From assembly GCF_963678635.1 (NCBI RefSeq), contig NC_087071.1:11423088-11487087 (forward strand): a stretch of DNA of 64,000 bases, read 5' to 3'. Source of the DNA: Symsagittifera roscoffensis. Taxonomy: Eukaryota; Xenacoelomorpha; Acoela; Convolutidae. Positions 33,724 through 43,389 of this stretch are shown here, one piece after another (within the stretch, counting starts at the first letter, position 1; every line of letters begins with the position of its first letter). The notes below the pieces were generated by a model, which saw only the letters and a list, made by a program, of their open reading frames with translations, was not told the DNA's origin and ran no database searches. The position numbers and the translations under genes are program-made.

Positions 33724-35153
33724 AAACTCCCTTCGTTGCAAGCTTGCAGAGATTTGTGATAAATTTGTATTAAAGTGCATAACATATGCTAATGAGTATT
33801 TAAGTATTCGCCTAAAAATTGTAAAACTTGGATATTTGGAATACATCAACTAATTGAAAGGTTTTTTGTAGTTGCTATTTTGAAGTTTTCCTTGTTTAGT
33901 GCTTGTAAAAGTGTTCATAGAGCAGAGCTTTTTAAGCAGATAATGTGATTTGACTTTTTAAGAATAATGTTTTTCTATTGATTTTTTGATGATTTCAGAA
34001 AAGAAATTGATAAATGACGTGGAAAAAATGTATATTTTGCTAAACTTTGAAAGTTTCAAGATAATGATATACATCATTCCAACTAAAAATTTAGTCTAAA
34101 AAGAAATTCAGATTTAAAGCAGCATTATACAGTTATGAGCTTGAGAAAATCCTTTAAAGCTTTTTAGTAAAGGGTTTATGGTATTAATTCAGCTTCGGAT
34201 TATTGATCGTTTGTTGAAACGATACATTTTTCCATCTAAAATTCAATTTTCAAGTAAAAATTTGCTCAAATTGGATCCATTTGGTGGAAAGTAGATGCAG
34301 CAGAAACTGAGAAAATGCTAAAATGAGATAGAAACTCAAATTAATCCTTAAGAGATTTGAAATATTTTTACTAAAATTTAGCTTATAAAGTATATCTTGA
34401 GAAAAAATCCGACATAAAAACTCTCAAAGTCTTATATTTACCCGTAATTCATTAGAAAAAATTGTTATCATTTGATATATTTGGTACTTTATATGAAAAA
34501 TCAAATGTTTTGAAGATAATTTTTGAAAAGCAAACCCAATTCGACATCTTTTGGAAGAAGATACATAAAGCATAAATCGAAAACTTGCATTCAAGATCTA
34601 CTTTTCCTTGCTACACAATACTACATAGAATATACAACACTATATACAATACATTACTACATTTTTACTACATAGAGTTTTTTCTTAATAAAAATCGGAA
34701 AATTACACAATTGTTCCAGTTTGCACCTTGCTTTGCTTTGCTAAATCAATTTTTTGTGACTCGCTCTTTCAGAAGTTTTTATATTGTAGATGTTAGGAAC
34801 TAGGTTCTCTTGCGTATTTCCGGAGATTTTCAGAATATAACTAATAGAGCTGCTCCTAATTTGTTCTTAGATCGTAAAAATACACCTTTATATTCTCATT
34901 GTGTACATATGTTTTTGAATGCTTTAACTAGCATCAATTCTTTCTCACTTGGATATTTTTGAGAAAATTTCCGTCAAAAATTAAGAAAAAAAGCGAGTTA
35001 ATAACTATTTTGCAAGAAAAGTGATAGTTAATGATTCCAAAATGTGTATTTTTGCTTAAATAGTTTACCATAGCAACTGAACAGGGGAACCTCGAAGATT
35101 TTAACATTTTTTTTTGTAATAATCATACGGTATCAGTTCTAATTTCATCTCTG

Positions 35154-35381
35154 CTAGCAAATGGTTCGTTCAATTGATACTATTTTCCTCCTAAATTCTC
35201 CAGTTTTGACTAAATTTTCTTGTAAAGTGTGATCAATAGCGAAAACATGTTTTAAACAGAAAGCAAGAATAACTTTAAAACATGGAAAAACTCTACGGAA
35301 AATCTTGAAAGTTATGTTGCAGAAGCAACAGAGATAATCATCAGTTATGAAGAAGTGTTTGTTGAATTTGAGCCAATATCG
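35154..35381 (-). other. Inverted copy of the Cys/His-containing arm ORF
   Basis: Open frame matching 18,976-19,203. Differences include Leu to Trp at the first codons, Asn to Lys, Glu to Asp and Ile to Thr, without stops. It keeps LCCFC and CLKHVFAI. No ATG is present. Confidence 0.3.
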
Positions 35382-36520
35382 AATAAATTTTTCAGAAACA
35401 TTTATCCCATTTTAAACAATTTTAGCAATAAACTGTTCATTTTTTATCAATAATCAGAAATTTCTAATTTTTAACATCAAAAATTTGCCACAAGTTGTAA
35501 TTTTTGTACAAATTTGGGTAATTCAATGAGAAAAAAATGAGGAGGAGTTGAATCATGGAGTTTGATAGTTTGAAATTTCATAGAATATTGCCCTTAATGT
35601 TCATTTGAATTGAGATTACTAAAAATAATCCCTTAACTGGACAAAAAAACAGTTAAAAACCAAAATAAAAGGTTCGAAATGGAAAATTTCATTTAAATTT
35701 GATTAATTTTTATTTTACCTTCTCGAAAATTACGACTAATTTCACTGTTTTCCGGAAGTTTCAATATTGATTCTGCTACTATGAACCTTCTTTTTAGTGT
35801 TTAGAGCATTGTATAACCAAATATTTAGCTCAAATTAAGGTAAACTTCATCGTATTTCAATATTTTGAGAAAAAATTCTTGAAAAAGTTGTTTTTTTATT
35901 CAAAATTTTGTATCATTGTCTCAACATAATGCCTATTAACATATAGTCTTAGCTTATTTTTAAAATCTATAAGTAAAAGTATGTTTAAAATTAGATCAAA
36001 AGCAACAATACATTTGCCAAAATTATGAGATTTCTGCAATTTTTTCCAAATACTTGAAATTTTTGCAATTTTTTCCAAATACTTGAAATTTTTGCAACTT
36101 TTTCCAAATACTTGAAATTTTTGCAATTTTGTCTCAAAAAATTTGAATTTTTCCAAGTTTCTGCAAGTTTCAGCATTGTTTCAATTAGATAGAAAGTAAG
36201 ATTTTTGTTTCATTTAGATAGAAGGTAGGATTATCTAATAAATTTGGTCAAATAAGAGCTAATCTTATCGTGTTTTGAATTTTTTCGAAAAAATTTTTTT
36301 GATAAAAATTCCAAGTTTTTGCACAAAAACTCTTACCATTGACTTACCATGCACCAAAAAATTAAAGACATAACCTTTATTCTACAATATACACGTAATT
36401 AACAATTAATTGTTCCCAATTAGGTAACGCGCGCCGAGATTTTTGCAAAAAAAATTACACAAAAACCAAAAAAATTTCGTTTTTCTTTCTCTTACCATCA
36501 CACTGAAACCTTACCATTGG

Positions 36521-36609
36521 TATTCCCTATCCTAATACATTGTAGACTCTATACCCAATCTTAATACATAGCTGGCGGACCGGATGCTCTATTCCCTATC
36601 TTAATACAT
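36521..36609. promoter_or_regulatory. Tip motif cluster, right
   Basis: Mirror of the left cluster: TATTCCCTATCTTAATACAT-type copies at 36,521, 36,550 and 36,590, with a GC-rich spacer between the last two. Followed outward by a 15-base C run and the tip. Confidence 0.6.
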
Positions 36610-36663
36610 GGGGGTCCGCCTCCTCCCCCCCCCCCCCCCACTTAACCTCCAACATCTACTACT

Positions 36664-36669
36664 CATATT
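36664..36669. repeat. Target-site duplication CATATT, right
   Basis: Directly follows the tip ...CATCTACTACT and equals the hexamer before the left tip. Confidence 0.85.
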
Positions 36670-37455
36670 ACATTATAGGAGATACGTGTAAAATTTGATA
36701 AGCGGAACCCCACTGTTTGAGGAACGTTTTTACTTGAGCAGAGCTTCGAAACCGGTTCTACAGTTCTCTCTAGAGGTTTAGCACCCAGCGCTTAAGGTAA
36801 TTTTTGGCTTAGGAGGGGGGCTAAACAGGGGGAGGCCAGAAGGGGGGCTGGTTAGGTTAGAGGTTGGCGGTTGCAAATTGTAAAAAGGGGGGACACATTA
36901 CAGTAACTAATCAATGGACATCGTCGATTTAGTTACATTAGAATCTTACACGCGTGAATTATAAGGAAAAATATCCAAATTTGAGATCGAATTAAGGTGG
37001 GTACCCTGGTCAGATCGGTTGGGGGCAACAAAATAGACAGTTTTTGTAACCCGGACGGAAAATACCCCATAAGAACTTTAGTAGGGGGGAGGAAAACGCG
37101 TGGAGGATACTAGACATTTTTGTTTACAAAAGGTCTACATTGGTCACTTTTGAAAATTAGGTGGTTTCATTTTTCTTTTTTTATCATTTTTTCTTGTTTA
37201 AGTTTTTACGTTTTCGGTATTAATTTTATCGGTTTTGAACGAGCAGTTGATCACTTGACACCTGCGAACAAGTTGGGTTCTAACTTGCACAAGATTATTA
37301 AAGGGAGACAAACACAGGTGGGTTAGTAATTGAATCTTTTGGCCAGTAAGGTTGGGTTTTTGGGGAAGTTTTTATTCTAGAGTCCAAGTGGTGGTACCAG
37401 GGGTAGTGGCTCAAGAGTCCCAGCAACGAAGAAGAAGAGATCCGATTGTCAAACA
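36670..37455. other. Right flank of element B, no gene
   Basis: G-rich and less AT-rich, like the left flank. G6-G7 runs occur near 36,810-36,890, and there is a phrase ggggaagtttttattctagagt near 37,360 resembling one on the left side. A plus-strand ORF at 37,120-37,326 starts with a TTG-type region and shows no domain. Possibly the leader or LTR of the Gypsy remnant downstream, interrupted by element B; this is not demonstrated. Confidence 0.4.
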
Positions 37456-37460
37456 CTTGA

Positions 37461-38245
37461 AAGGCAAGGTCTTGGGACAGTATTGAAAAATCCTGGGACG
37501 GCACAGAAAGGTCTTGGGACAATGCCGAAAAGTCTTGGGACAGTACCAGGAAGTCTTGGAACAGTGCGGAAAAGTCTTGGGACAGTGCCGAAAAGTCTTG
37601 GGACAGTACCGAAAAGTCCTGAGACAGTACCAAGAAGTCTTGGGACAGTACGGAACAGTCTTGGGACAGTACGAAAAGTCGTGGGACAGTACCAGGAAGT
37701 TTTGGGACAGTGGTGAGAAGTCTTCAGACAGTGCCGAAAAGTCTTGGGACAGATCCAGGAAGTCTCGGGACAGTGCCGAGAAGACTTGGGACAGTACAAA
37801 AAAGTCTTGGGACAGTACCAAAAAGTCTTGGGATAGCACAGAAAAGATTTGGGACAGTACCAAGAAGTCTTTGGACAGGACAGAAAAGTCTTGGGACAGG
37901 ACAGAAAGGTCTTGCGACAGTACCAAGAAGTCTTGGGACAGTATCGAAAAGTCTTGGGACAGCACAGAAAAGTCTTGAGACAGTACCGAAAAGTCTTGAA
38001 CAGCATAGAAAAGTCTTCGGACAGCACAGAAAAGTCTTGGTACAGTACTGAAAAGTCTTGGGACAGGGCAGAAAAGTCTTGGGACAGTACCGAGAAGTCT
38101 TGGGACAATACCGAAAAGTCTTGGAACAGTACAGAAAAGTCTTGGGACAGTACGAAGAAGTCTTGGAACAGTACCAAAAGGTCTTGGGACAGTACCATAA
38201 GGTCTTGGGACAGTGCGAAGTGTCCAAACACAAGAGCTAAATGGG
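37461..38245. repeat. 21-bp minisatellite, roughly 37 copies
   Basis: Unit GTCTTGGGACAGTACCGAAAA repeated in tandem with point variants. Because 21 is divisible by three, several frames on both strands stay open for hundreds of codons and yield 7-residue peptide repeats (for example SLGTVPK and LSQDFSV). The apparent 295-, 260- and 169-codon ORFs are therefore artefacts unless a gene is shown. It ends just before the leader of the Gypsy remnant. Confidence 0.9.
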
Positions 38246-38593
38246 TCTTGGGACAGTGTGAAATACCTCAGCACTGAAGTAAAAGTACAAAGGACCAATC
38301 AGAACGATTCAATCACAAAAATCCGCTCTATTAGGATCACCAATTGAAAGATTTTTTTAAATTATTTTTCTTAAGAGAATTAGGAAAACTTTTTGGAGTT
38401 TTTAACCTTGGAATAGAATTTTGTAAATATTAATATTGTAAATAGAAAAAATTGTAAACAAAAAACCATGAGGCGAAGTAGGGTACGGATAGCAGAAAAA
38501 AGAGGTCTGGAGTGAAAGACAAATCATAACTAGTCGCATCGAAAAGCAACGCCGTCGGACCAAAAAGTAAACGGAAAGAACTTTTCAGTGAGC

Positions 38594-39641
38594 ATGGTCA
38601 ACACAAGAAGCGCAAAGGAGAGCAAGACAAAAGTAAGCGCTGTTGAGGGACGAATGGTACCTGCTATAGAAATTGATCTTGAGACACCAGATCAGAGTGT
38701 AGATGATGTGAAAAGGAAAACAGCGGAGTCAACACCGATGCCGAATGCGGAAGAAGAAGAAAAGGAGACGATAGAATTCTCGCTAATTGACACTGTGGAG
38801 GACACAACAAGCAACACGCCGGAAACAATAAAAGATGATTCTCAGACGAAAATAACGTCATTCACAGAGAGGATCGCAATGATGGTCGGAATGAAACCAA
38901 GGGAAAAAGAGGAGGTAGAACGGAAGGCCGAGAAAGGCAAAACACTTGGAACAGTTTCCACGCAAACAACAGAGGCCACTCAAAACGATGATTAAGTCAT
39001 AAATGGGGCAACAGCTAACCATGGTGCAACAGCTAACCACGATAAAACAACCTTTCTCGAGCTGAAAGATTTGATGACGAAGCTAGATCAAATCGACAAA
39101 AAACTGAAATGCAATAAGGAGGATCGACAAATAAAAAAAAGAAATACGATACAACAAAAACGAGAACCTAGACAATTACTTCAACATGGCTAGGGCGACG
39201 GAGGAAAAGCTTCAGCAGATGTCAGACAAGGTAGAGGCCACTGACAACGAGCGCGAGAAAAATATCAAAAAGGATATGCAAGGAATGAAGCAACGATATG
39301 ACACGGTGAACAACAAGTTATGGAGTCTGGAGACGAGAATAGACACAATGAGCAAAGGCCAGGCTGAAAAATCACGTACCATACAATCCAAACTAGATGC
39401 TCTCTTGAGAAACTCTGCTGCACAAGACAAGCTGGCAACAGACAGAACGCAAGGCAACAGAGTCAATTTTGTAGAAACACAACGGAACAAACGGGAGTCC
39501 TCGCCGTTACGCCGGGGTGAAGCGAGCATAGGACCATTGGGGCCAGACAATTATGAAGAGTGGAACCTCAAATACGACAAATGGACCAGGGGATTCCACA
39601 ACGAACAACAATGTAGGACCCGATGCCTTGACGTGGGCTAA
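38594..39641 (+). pseudogene. Gag N-terminal region, frameshifted
   Basis: Starts at ATG 38,594 after CTTTTCAG, a possible cis- or trans-splice acceptor. The first frame (to 38,995) is acidic and Lys-rich. The match then continues in another frame around 39,000-39,170 with a heptad-like LELKDLMTKLDQIDKKLK. It resumes at 39,186-39,641 with further coiled coil (EEKLQQMSDKVEATD, NNKLWSLETRIDTM). Such coils precede Gag core domains and promote assembly. At least two frame changes make it non-functional. Confidence 0.65.
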
Positions 39642-40335
39642 GACCTGGGAAAATATTAATAGGACAGTGGAAGCGTTCGCTACAAGAAACACTGCCTCGA
39701 GTGGAAGAATAGGTGGCAAATCCAGGAAAACCTTCAAGAAACCAAAGGAAATCAAAGACGATTCAGATGGTTGCATCGACACATGGGTAGAATTCAAGAG
39801 ACTATATTTGCAACAAGACAACTTGAATGATGAGCGACAGGCCTGCACGGCGATACTGAGCAATTTAGAAGGCACAGCGTTAAAATGTGTAGTTGCAAAG
39901 AAGGAAGAGGAACGTGACACTGCAGACAAGATTTTCGAGATATTGTTGAACCGATTTGGATCAGGAATGAAGGGCCACCAAGCTATGATGAGATTTGAAA
40001 AGAGAAGGCAGAGAGACGATGAATCAATTGATTGGTTCCTGGATGATCTTGAGAGCTCGAGAAGAAGGAGTGATCCTGAAGAATTAACAAACTGAAGAAA
40101 CTTCAGCATCGCTTCGAAGTTTATCGATGGGGTTAAAAGTGACGACTTGAGAACAATGTTGGCAGTGTACTATGCACTGTCGAAAGATAATGCACCGAGT
40201 CTGGACGAAATGAGACAAAAGTCAAGGGAGTACATGTTGATGAAACCCAAGAAGTACTCGTACGCAGAGAATAGGAACATGAAAGGGGGAGTCAACCACA
40301 GAGGTCTTCGTGGTACAAGCCTAGGGATGATATGA
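39553..40335 (+). pseudogene. Gag core (Retrotrans_gag-type), interrupted
   Basis: From 39,553 the frame includes CIDTWVEFKRLYLQQDNLND, ERQACTAILSNLEGTA, KIFEILLNRFGSG and DDESIDWFLDDLES. This is the alternating Trp/Phe and Leu helical pattern of retrotransposon Gag core domains. It stops at 40,095 and continues as 40,147-40,335 in a compatible frame after a TGA. A capsid-type structural protein in the intact parent; inactive here. Confidence 0.7.
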
Positions 40336-40841
40336 ACAAACGTAGGTCATTCGCAAATTGCGGATCAGCGGATCATCACGTGGCGGATTACACGACGTAC
40401 AAGCAAGGCATGAAGAGTCTAGGATATATACCGGATGAGGAAGATATGAGCCAGACGGAAGAACATGAGTTCAATAATGGCTTGATCATCCAGATAAGTG
40501 CGAGATGCTTCTTCTGTAATCAAGAGGGCCACTTCAGGATGGACTGTCCTTTGTTTTGGGAAACAGTGAAGAACCAAAATTACACCAAACACAAGCTAGC
40601 GCTGGCGGCGGTACAGAACACGAGGAGCAGGCAAGTCGAGTTTGACACAAAAAACTCGGAGGCACCGAATACGGAACTATCGACAAAAACGTTGAAGGCT
40701 GTAACGCAAGTCAAAAACGCCATAGAAGCCGAGGCCAAGAATTCTCTGGAATTAAGCTATGAGAGAGCAGCTGCAGATGCTATTAACAAAGTGAAACAAG
40801 ACCTAGCGACCAAAGAGATTGAGCAACGACTAAAGCATTAG
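40332..40841 (+). pseudogene. Nucleocapsid zinc knuckle region
   Basis: Contains CFFCNQEGHFRMDC, a canonical CCHC knuckle (Cys-x2-Cys-x4-His-x4-Cys). An earlier CGSADHHVADY looks like a second, decayed knuckle. The downstream part is Lys/Glu-rich helix. Binds retroelement RNA in functional relatives. Confidence 0.75.
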
Positions 40842-40924
40842 ATCGAAAGGCAGAAGTTAATTGAGACATTAACTAGGCCAGTGCCAATGCCAGAAGCCAA
40901 AGTGGGAGCGACACGGAATGGAAA

Positions 40925-41245
40925 TTGCAACAGTTTAAAAAGGGTGACGGGAAGGCCATTCGGCATAACAAAAATCGGGGCCAGATTATTGTCGATAATC
41001 ACTCGGGCGGCCACGAAGTAATGGGAAACCTGAATGAACCAAGCAATCATACGATAATGCGCATTGATGTGAACGCAGATTACTTAAGTGAAATAAGTCC
41101 GCAGACAAACTTTAGAGCCTTGAGGGCACTACTCACAAGAGGTGGTAGCAAGTCAGTCCGCGTTGAAAGTAGGTACACGGAAGTCTATGGTCCGCTTGAG
41201 TTGATGTTAAACATAGATGGGATAAACATATACACAAAACTATGA
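40925..41245 (+). pseudogene. Region upstream of the protease
   Basis: An open segment with HTIMRIDVNADYLSEISPQT and VESRYTEVYGPLELML. It lies between knuckle and protease, in the position of the linker and protease N-terminus, and is separated from both by frameshifts or stops. Confidence 0.5.
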
Positions 41246-41323
41246 TAACATGTTAAAAGACCTAGTCTGACAGATCTACGTGGGCAAAGAAGAACTAAAT
41301 CCAGATCGATTCAACACTGCGCC

Positions 41324-41845
41324 ATGCTAGAAGAGGATGCAATGCAAGTCGGAACGGAGGCTGATGTATCAGCACACAAGATTGACATAAGTGGCAAGAA
41401 GACTCAGTTACGCGGGCTACTTGACACGGGAGCGGTCTTGAGTGTTATGCCAATCGAATTTTCGTTGCGAAGGGGCTTCGACAAAGATGACTTGATAGAC
41501 TCGAGAATACGGCTGTCAGCTGCAAACAAAAGGGCGCTGCGAGTACTAGGCAGAACACCAATAATAGCCCTAAACCTGGGGGAACGCAAACTGTGGATGA
41601 GCTTTCTTGTGCTGGAAAACCTAGATGAGTCTGACCAATTCATTTTAGGCAAAGACTTCATCAGAAATTTCGATATAACAATTGATCTAAACAATGCCAG
41701 GTTCAGGATTCGGAACCCGGAAAGGAAGTACGTAATTAAACCGGTAAATTTGATAATGGCGAATGAGAATAAAGCACCGGTATTCTTTAGTAGGAGGGTG
41801 AGGCTGAAATCAAACGAAGCGGCAATTGTAAGCTTGTGGATGTAA
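41324..41845 (+). pseudogene. Retroviral-type aspartic protease
   Basis: Has the catalytic LLDTGAVLSVMP motif (Asp-Thr-Gly-Ala), the flap-adjacent ALRVLGRT and the FILGKDFIRNFD block (hydrophobic-Leu-Gly-x-Asp) expected of Gypsy proteases. The catalytic triplet is intact, but this frame is cut off from Gag and from RT. After the stop at 41,845 the family resemblance continues in another frame near 41,850-41,940 (TRYEMTEN). Confidence 0.75.
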
Positions 41846-42053
41846 GCTTCACCCGTTAAAACTCGATATGAGATGACTGAAAATGTAAAAGAGAATGAAG
41901 TTCTTGATTGTCCCAATCATAGGGACAGGATTTGTTTTTGAGAAGATTAAAAATATAAAAGATTCATGAGGTCTTGTGAACTAACTTAAATCAGAGCCGG
42001 ACGATGGGCTTTCGAGCTGTTCGAATTTCCCGGAAAGACCCACACTGGAGGAA

Positions 42054-42400
42054 ATGGAAATGGATAAACCGGTTTTACCAGAAATGGAGCTTTTGAGGGG
42101 CAAGGTAACGGACGAACAGCTCAAAGCCATCAAGAACGTACGAGAGCAGAATGAAGACAATTTTTCGAAACATAAGGCAGACATTGGATGTTTTAATTTT
42201 GTTGAACATGAAATAGAGCTCGAACAGGCGGCGGTACTGCACAGGGAGGGGGCGAGGCGTATGACCCCACACAAATCGTATGCATGTAGAAAAGAGATAG
42301 AGACCTTACTATAGTATGATATGATAGAACCATCCAAATCACCGCGCAGCTGACTAGAGTATGATATGATAGAACCATCTAAATCACCGTGCATCCAACA
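42054..42400 (+). pseudogene. N-terminal edge of reverse transcriptase, truncated
   Basis: The frame has FVEHEIELE, then HREGARRMTPHKS, then CRKEIETLL and, after a stop, YDMIEPSKSP. This is the conserved lead-in to Gypsy RT domains. The phrase ATATGATAGAACCATC is then duplicated in tandem (42,315 and 42,363), after which RT homology ends. The catalytic YxDD box is absent. Confidence 0.75.
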
Positions 42401-42402
42401 AG

Positions 42403-42806
42403 ATGCAGCTGAACAGCTGCATTATCCAGAATTTATTGGAGAAAGCTTGAGATGAGGAATATTTTTCGAGTTTGACTTGCAGCAAGTAACGGAAGTGATA
42501 GTCTTGGGAGAAATACTATCAAATGTTCGAATTGACAAAATCGGAAAAGTTGCTAAAAAAATAATTTAGTTTCCAGGTTCCTCTAAAAATGTTCCAAGTT
42601 TTTTGGGACTTTTCATTGTTATTGTCTCTGTACTATCTATTTTGTTTTTCTTCAGACCTAAGTCTCCAGAAAAAGCAGACAATAAATGCCGTTTAGTTGA
42701 AAACCCAAGAATTTTTTTCAATCTAGACCGAAAAGCAGTGTTCAAAAACCTTTGTCCTGTTCACAAATTTTGTGTATGGGCATTTGTTGATTCAATACCT
42801 ATATGA
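42403..42806 (+). pseudogene. Coding-like fragments, one with a membrane segment
   Basis: First a frame with GIFFEFDLQQVTEV and ILSNVRIDKIGKVAKK. Then, from about 42,603, a frame with a single hydrophobic span (LFIVIVSVLSILFFF) followed by a basic and Cys-containing tail. Short membrane proteins do occur in Mavericks, but these fragments are too short to assign. Confidence 0.3.
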
Positions 42807-42962
42807 GTGTAAGTCATTAATCTTAGTTTCTTTTAGTCTAAATTACACTATCAGACTATCTATTTTTTTGTTTTTAGATGTAAATCAGCTAAAAATTAAA
42901 AAGATGGATTTTTTTCACTTCTGCAAAATACCGAAAGAATTCCTAAACTCAGGTTTAAACAC

Positions 42963-43300
42963 ATGGGATCTTACCCCTCTGATAAAGTACCTCAACTAAC
43001 AAAATACTCTTTTGCGATCATCAACTCAGCTCCAAGCAATGATAGAGGAGAACACTGGATCATAATAGCTCGATTGGAAAAAACTTACGACTTTGCTGAT
43101 TCTTTCGGTCAAAAAAGAACAACATATTCTTTTTTAATGAAAAAATATTGGCGAATGGTTCCTAGAAAACTACAAAAAATGATAATTTGAGTGGATTTTA
43201 CACAATTTGTTCAGTGTTTCTTCATTTTAAATTCTACCAGAGACACTTGAATAACATTCATGATGTGCTTGTTTTGATTTTTATAAGTAATTTTTTGTAA
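42963..43300 (+). pseudogene. Adenain-like (C5) cysteine protease, frameshifted
   Basis: From 42,963: GSYPSDKVPQL, then FAIINSAPSNDRGEHWIIIA with the catalytic His (GEHW), then YDFADSFG with the acidic triad residue. The frame ends at 43,190. The following block (43,190-43,297, another frame) reads TICSVFLHF and HLNNIHDV, matching the position and pattern of the catalytic Cys block, but with CS where family members have CG. Order and spacing are those of Maverick/adenovirus-type proteases. Function in intact relatives is maturation of capsid proteins. Broken by at least one frameshift. Confidence 0.7.
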
Positions 43301-43389
43301 TTTTGTAGCTTTTTATTTGTAAGTGTAAATTATGGCACTAAGTTTACTATAAGATGTAGTGATTTATATACTTTCTTTGAGATTGAATT

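Larger units (their letters stand above)
17732..36663. mobile_element. Element B: complete 18.9-kb giant-TIR element, Maverick-related
   Basis: The two tips are exact inverted copies (AGTAGTAGATGTTGGAGG / CCTCCAACATCTACTACT) flanked by CATATT on both sides. The left arm is 7.05 kb, because it carries a 2,986-bp tandem duplication, and the right arm is 4.10 kb. The 7.8-kb core has minus-strand genes at 24.7-25.1, 25.8-26.3, 27.7-28.3 and 31.6-32.2 kb, a plus-strand gene at 26.5-27.1 kb, a 33-bp minisatellite and a 680-bp tandem array. A zinc-finger gene sits in each arm, intact on the right. There is no recognisable polymerase, integrase, ATPase or capsid ORF. Size, 6-bp duplication, AG tips and the shared end with the protease-bearing remnant at 42.4-43.9 kb point to a Maverick relative, probably mobilised in trans. 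The near identity of parts of the arms implies recent activity or conversion. Confidence 0.85.
32562..36663 (-). repeat. Right terminal inverted repeat of element B
   Basis: Inverted copy of the left arm without the tandem duplication. It contains the intact zinc-finger gene. The tip homopolymer is C15 here against G7 on the left, showing slippage. Outer sequence from about 36,170 to the tip is the part shared with the remnant end at 43.39-43.94 kb. Confidence 0.85.
38280..42400 (+). mobile_element. Gypsy-class LTR retrotransposon remnant (leader to start of RT)
   Basis: Order on the plus strand: AT-rich leader, Gag coiled-coil region, Gag core, zinc knuckle, aspartic protease, then the N-terminal border of reverse transcriptase. 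All parts have frameshifts or stops, and the RT, RNase H and integrase are missing. A segment between the protease and the RT border seems shortened. No LTR or primer-binding site could be identified. Class is assigned from domain order and motifs; the closest known nematode group would be the Cer-type Gypsy elements. Confidence 0.8.

Noticed and set aside
17732-36663. Tc1/mariner, Helitron or LTR element as identity of element B
   Set aside because: The duplication is 6 bp rather than TA, the ends are long inverted repeats, which Helitrons lack, and there are no direct LTRs or reverse transcriptase.
17732-36663. Giant palindrome as an assembly artefact
   Set aside because: The arms differ at many positions, the tandem duplication is on one side only, and both borders carry the same CATATT, as expected of a real insertion. 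An artefact in the near-identical duplication alone is still possible.
37298-38298. Long ORFs of up to 295 codons on both strands
   Set aside because: All arise from the 21-bp tandem repeat, whose length is a multiple of three. They have no domain, start context or splice evidence.
39507-40109. 200-codon minus-strand ORF
   Set aside because: Shadow of the Gag core on the plus strand, which has clear retroelement motifs.
41404-41916. 170-codon minus-strand ORF
   Set aside because: Antisense to the aspartic protease, with no independent support.
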